A DNA stretch of 47,240 bases, taken from assembly GCF_900089755.1 (NCBI RefSeq), contig NZ_FLOC01000023.1:1-47240 (forward strand). The letters are read 5' to 3'. Below are positions 44,449 through 47,240 of the stretch, piece by piece (positions within the stretch are counted from its first letter, which is position 1; each line of letters begins with the position of its first letter). The notes under the pieces are model-generated. The model saw only the letters and a program-made list of their open reading frames with translations. It did no database searches and was not told the origin of the DNA. The stretch is from Marinomonas aquimarina (lineage in GTDB: Bacteria > Pseudomonadota > Gammaproteobacteria > Pseudomonadales > Marinomonadaceae). Position numbers and translations under genes: made by a program.

Positions 44449-45731
44449 GTACCACAGCTATCGGTTTAACTTGTATTGCGGTCATGCTGGTGATGATCGC
44501 CTTTCGTGCCCCAATTGCACTCAGTATGGCAGCCATGGGCTTTATCGGCTTCGGCTCCATTGTAGCGTTTGAGCCAGCGATTTCGATTCTGGGCTCTGGG
44601 CCATTTGAAACCTTGTCTAACTACAGTTTCAGCCCGATTCCTATGTTTATTCTAATGGGGGTGTTTGCCTCCAAGGCGGGCATGTCGCAAGAACTCTTTA
44701 CCGGCGCGCGGACCTTATTTGGTAGTTGGCGCGGTGGTATGGGCCTGGCGGCCGTGACCTCTTGTGGCATCTTCTCAGCGATTTCTGGTTCGTCCATGGC
44801 GACGGCGGCAAGTATGTCTCGTGTCGCGCTACCAGAGATGGAAAAGAACGGTTACGCGCCTACCTTGGCGACAGGCACTTTGGCGGCTGGCGGTACTTTG
44901 GGCATCATGATCCCACCGTCAATTGCCTTACTACTTTATGCACTGATCACTGAACAGTCGGTCGGTGATATGTTTATTGCGGGCGTTATCCCAGGCATTC
45001 TTGGGTTGGTACTCTACGGGTTAACGGTCGCAGTTTTAGTTATCTTGTACCCCAACATCGCTCAACCGGGCGAAGCCACCACGCTGAAGCAAAAGCTGGT
45101 CGGCTTAAAAGGCTTGATTCCTTTTACCGGTGTCTTTGTCTTTATTATTGGTGGTATCTACTCAGGTTGGTTTACGCCAACGGAAGCGGCGGCAGTGGGT
45201 GCAGCAGCCACTTGGATCATTGCCCAAGTGCGTGGCATGAACTTTGAGCAATTCCTAGAAGCCATCCAAGAGACGTTGGTGATGTCAGCGATGATCTTCT
45301 TTATGATCATTGGTGCTGAGATCTTTGGTTACTTCCTATCGGTATCGCGTATTTCCTTCACCCTAGTGGAGTGGGTCGACGCACTGCAGTTGTCACCTTA
45401 CATGGTACTGTTCTGCATCCTGATCCTGTTTGTCCTACTAGGCTGTGTCATGGACAGTATCGCCATGCTGCTACTGACTGTACCTGTGGTGTACCCATTG
45501 GTCGAAGCGGCCGGTTTCGATCCAATTTGGTTCGGTATCATCGCCGTGATCACAGTAGAACTTGGCTTGATTACCCCACCGGTGGGGATGAACGTCTTCG
45601 TGATCAAATCCGTGGCCCCGCATATCTCCATCGGTGCCATGTACAAAGGCGTTTTACCATTCGTGATTTCCGATGTGGTACGTCTAGGACTGATTATCCT
45701 GTTCCCAGCATTGGCGGTTGGTTTGCTATAA
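44445..45731 (+). CDS. dctM: TRAP transporter large permease subunit
   Basis: This is a 428-residue membrane protein of the DctM family, the Na+-coupled channel of the transporter. Recognisable segments are PIPMFILMGVFASKAGM, GIFSAISGSSMATAASMSRVALPEM, GTLAAGGTLGIMIPPSIALLLYAL and ELGLITPPVGMNVFVIKSVAP. It is the last gene of the operon and is followed by a strong terminator. Confidence 0.94.
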   Translation: MSTTAIGLTCIAVMLVMIAFRAPIALSMAAMGFIGFGSIVAFEPAISILGSGPFETLSNYSFSPIPMFILMGVFASKAGMSQELFTGARTLFGSWRGGMGLAAVTSCGIFSAISGSSMATAASMSRVALPEMEKNGYAPTLATGTLAAGGTLGIMIPPSIALLLYALITEQSVGDMFIAGVIPGILGLVLYGLTVAVLVILYPNIAQPGEATTLKQKLVGLKGLIPFTGVFVFIIGGIYSGWFTPTEAAAVGAAATWIIAQVRGMNFEQFLEAIQETLVMSAMIFFMIIGAEIFGYFLSVSRISFTLVEWVDALQLSPYMVLFCILILFVLLGCVMDSIAMLLLTVPVVYPLVEAAGFDPIWFGIIAVITVELGLITPPVGMNVFVIKSVAPHISIGAMYKGVLPFVISDVVRLGLIILFPALAVGLL

Positions 45732-45750
45732 ACTGAGCCGAACGTGCTTA

Positions 45751-45785
45751 AAGCGTCATGGTGCGAACCATGGCGCTTTTTTTAT
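45751..45785 (+). terminator. Intrinsic terminator after dctM
   Basis: AAGCGTCATGGT pairs with ACCATGGCGCTT (one G-T wobble) around a GCGA loop, followed by a TTTTTTT run. Confidence 0.9.
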
Positions 45786-45894
45786 GTTTTCAGAAAATTG
45801 GATATTGAACGAAAAGTTTTCAACAGCGCGCGAAAAACGCTTAGATTGCATTTAACTGTGTATAACTAGGGGGCTTTTCAACAAGTTTATAAAA

Positions 45895-46014
45895 TCACTT
45901 ATTGATGAATTCTTGCAGGAAAAGTAAGCCGATCATACCCATGCACACAAGGTATAAAATCATCCAACGTACTTTCATACAATAGGGACAAGGTTTACGT
46001 TTCTTCTTAGCCAT
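45895..46014 (-). CDS. 39-residue CPYC membrane microprotein
   Basis: A short frame with AGGA 6-7 nt before the ATG at 46014. The product starts with a basic patch (MAKKKRKP), then a CPYC motif, a basic linker, and one hydrophobic helix (WMILYLVCMGMIGLLFL), ending QEFINK. The order positive-CPYC-helix suggests an inner-membrane protein with its N-terminus in the cytoplasm and a possible metal- or redox-active CxxC pair. It is convergent with dctM and next to the repeat cluster. I do not recognise a named family. Confidence 0.6.
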   Translation of the reverse strand: MAKKKRKPCPYCMKVRWMILYLVCMGMIGLLFLQEFINK

Positions 46015-46077
46015 AAGCGTTCCTGCTGAGGCCAACTAAACGCCTCGAAATGAATTTTCCACGATCTTAACAACTTG

Positions 46078-46790
46078 CACGACCCGATACCATCGGCGAT
46101 CTTCCGCTGCTATTGTCCATGTACGACCCGACTCCGTTCGGGGAAGGCGATCTCGCATCCTCCGCTGGCAATCCCCTGTACGACCCGGCTCCGTCCGGGG
46201 ACGCGATCCTGCATCCCCAACGATAATCAGATTTAACCACAACCTCTGTAGGACCGCGCTGTGCGCGGGAACCTTCTTGCATCCTCATCGGTAGTAAGTC
46301 TTAACCCCAGCTTTTGTAGGCTAGGAATCTTCCATGCAATTCAATTCGCTTGCGCACATCTTCGGTCGTACCTCCCTTCGACCGTCAGCGCGAATCAAAC
46401 GCATGGAAGCTTTTTCAAGTCCGGTTCCCATGTACGACCCGACTCCGCTCGGGGAAGCGACCTCGCATCCTCCGCTGGCAATCCCCATGTACGACCCGGC
46501 TCCGTCCGGGGAAGGCGATCTCGCAACCTCAGAAACAATCAGTATTAACTCCGGCCTTAGTAGGACCGCGCTGTGCGCGGGAACCTTTTTGCATCCTCAT
46601 CGGTAGTAAGTCTTAACCCCAGCTTTGCAGTCTAGTGAGTTTCCATGTAATTCATCATAAAGAGCGCGCGAATTAAACGCATGGAATCTCTGTAATGTCC
46701 GAAGTTGTTGGAAATGCAGTAGGAATAGCTTTCTCTTGTACAACCCGGCTCCGCTCGGGGAAGCGATCTAGCATCCTCGTTTTTATCTGA
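46078..46790. repeat. REP-like nested repeat cluster
   Basis: The region from 46015 to 46916 has no credible gene; most of it is repeats. Unit A (GTACGACCCGGCTCCG...CGGGGAAGCGATCT) occurs at 46121, 46178, 46432, 46489 and 46738, with a worn copy near 46078. Unit B (GTAGGACCGCGCTGTGCGCG...) occurs at 46248-46314 and 46560-46626 with one mismatch in 67 bp. Unit A copies come in pairs 57 bp apart, and the whole block repeats with a period of 311-312 bp. Both units hold short inverted repeats (CCCGG/CCGGG and CCGCGC/GCGCGG), like REP sequences of pseudomonads. Open frames crossing the cluster are not genes. Confidence 0.85.
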
Positions 46791-46860
46791 GAAAGCGTCT
46801 TGGATAAGCTTGAAAATAGCTTTAAACCATAAGGTTAGTAAGATGTAATAGAGCCAATAA

Positions 46861-46881
46861 GCATCGCGTAAACGCGCATGC
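46861..46881. other. Inverted repeat before the last gene
   Basis: GCATCGCGT and ACGCGCATGC pair with one bulged base around an AA spacer. It lies 36 bp before the TTG start of the 89-codon gene and could be an operator or a leader hairpin. Confidence 0.35.
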
Positions 46882-46916
46882 GGACTATTAAGTTATGAAA
46901 TTTTTCGGAGAGTAAT

Positions 46917-47186
46917 TTGCTAACGTTAGAATTATTAGATAAGCATATTTCTGAATGTAGGGAATATGTTGAAGCTGGCAAAGAAGATCTTAAGACGCTT
47001 GAGTTTCTTCTCAGTCTTAGGCATGACCTGGAACAGGCAACTCCAGAAGATTGGGCTGCTTATAATGAACTAGCTGATCATTTACCAGATCAAGATGCCG
47101 ACCCAGTTCTAATCCAGGGCTCGAGCATACTTTGTTCTCTTTTTAACCAAACAATAATTGAGCACGATAATCATCGCTCCAAGTAG
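46917..47186 (+). CDS. Hypothetical acidic protein, 89 residues
   Basis: The frame starts with TTG, 4-5 nt after a CGGAGAG ribosome site, and ends with TAG. The product is acidic and mostly helical: ELLDKHISECREYVEAGKED, then DLEQATPEDWAAYNELADHLPDQ, with no signal peptide or membrane segment. No family is recognised. Its AT-rich codon use differs from the GC-richer repeats just before it. The non-ATG start and lack of recognisable family lower confidence. Confidence 0.5.
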   Translation: MLTLELLDKHISECREYVEAGKEDLKTLEFLLSLRHDLEQATPEDWAAYNELADHLPDQDADPVLIQGSSILCSLFNQTIIEHDNHRSK

Positions 47187-47240
47187 CTCTTTTTAGCTTC
47201 TGCCGTTGGCTCGGGGAGTCATCATTACATTGCCTAAGTA

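Noticed and set aside
45781..45900. A perfect DnaA-box-like 9-mer (TGTGTATAA, 45857-45865) with two nearby TTTTCAACA sequences, suggesting an origin.
   Set aside because: Only one good box, no AT-rich unwinding tract and no dnaA, dnaN, gidA or rep gene nearby. A chance match is more likely.
46036..46616. Several open frames of 68-95 codons on both strands across the repeat cluster.
   Set aside because: They lie wholly inside the REP-like repeats, lack ribosome sites, overlap each other in different frames and have repeat-derived compositions.
46078..46790. A CRISPR array.
   Set aside because: Repeat spacing is not constant, the repeats are not identical, spacers themselves repeat, and no cas genes are present.

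Overview
The window looks like chromosomal DNA of a marine gammaproteobacterium, most like Marinomonas or a relative in the Oceanospirillales. This is inferred from gene content: two TRAP transporters (one TAXI type, one DctPQM type), the carboxynorspermidine route to polyamines, a SiaABCD-type c-di-GMP module, pobA beside an AraC-type regulator, and a trpR-trpE-trpG cluster. No rRNA, tRNA, CRISPR array, prophage or complete insertion sequence was seen.

Layout. 1-6.0 kb: the start of a leftward gene, a Na/Pi-cotransporter-like protein, a small coiled-coil protein, a Pat-type protein acetyltransferase divergent from a class II histone-deacetylase-like enzyme, and a stand-alone BLUF photoreceptor. 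6.0-9.3 kb: a leftward TAXI-TRAP operon. 9.5-12.0 kb: a 30-residue membrane microprotein, an SRPBCC protein and a three-lipoprotein operon (CsgG-like, DUF4810, DUF799). 12.2-14.5 kb: trpR-trpE-trpG, preceded by a convincing TrpR operator. 14.5-16.0 kb: an accessory patch with a DUF2971 protein and a RelE/ParE-type toxin-antitoxin pair. 16.1-22.6 kb: an adenine deaminase, then a large phosphorelay kinase overlapping an HD-GYP response regulator. 22.8-25.2 kb: carboxynorspermidine synthase and decarboxylase. 25.6-27.3 kb: blh-sqr sulfide oxidation. 27.6-34.3 kb: a CHASE-PAS-GGDEF-EAL gene 19 nt upstream of siaA-siaB-siaC-siaD. 34.4-37.8 kb: a cNMP/CBS/DUF294 protein, a DnaQ-like exonuclease and an LpxH-like phosphoesterase. 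37.9-39.7 kb: an EAL-CBS-GGDEF protein. 40.2-45.7 kb: pobR/pobA and a DctPQM TRAP operon. 45.9-47.2 kb: a 39-residue CPYC membrane protein, a nested REP-like repeat cluster and an 89-codon hypothetical gene.

How the genes work together. The main theme is cyclic-di-GMP signalling. The window holds one HD-GYP output under a hybrid kinase, one CHASE-PAS-GGDEF-EAL enzyme, the Sia phospho-switch ending in a GGDEF cyclase, and one EAL-CBS-GGDEF enzyme. A BLUF light sensor with no fused output lies in the same window. The second theme is scavenging: aromatic acid oxidation (PobA) beside a carboxylate-type importer, a second TRAP importer, sulfide oxidation and adenine salvage.

The points most worth a second look are the possible five-gene EAL-plus-Sia operon, a TrpR operator at the trpR-trpE-trpG promoter, a 21-bp-spaced direct repeat as candidate PobR operator, hairpins placed after both TRAP receptor genes, the nested 57/311-bp REP-like array, and two small membrane proteins below usual annotation cut-offs.
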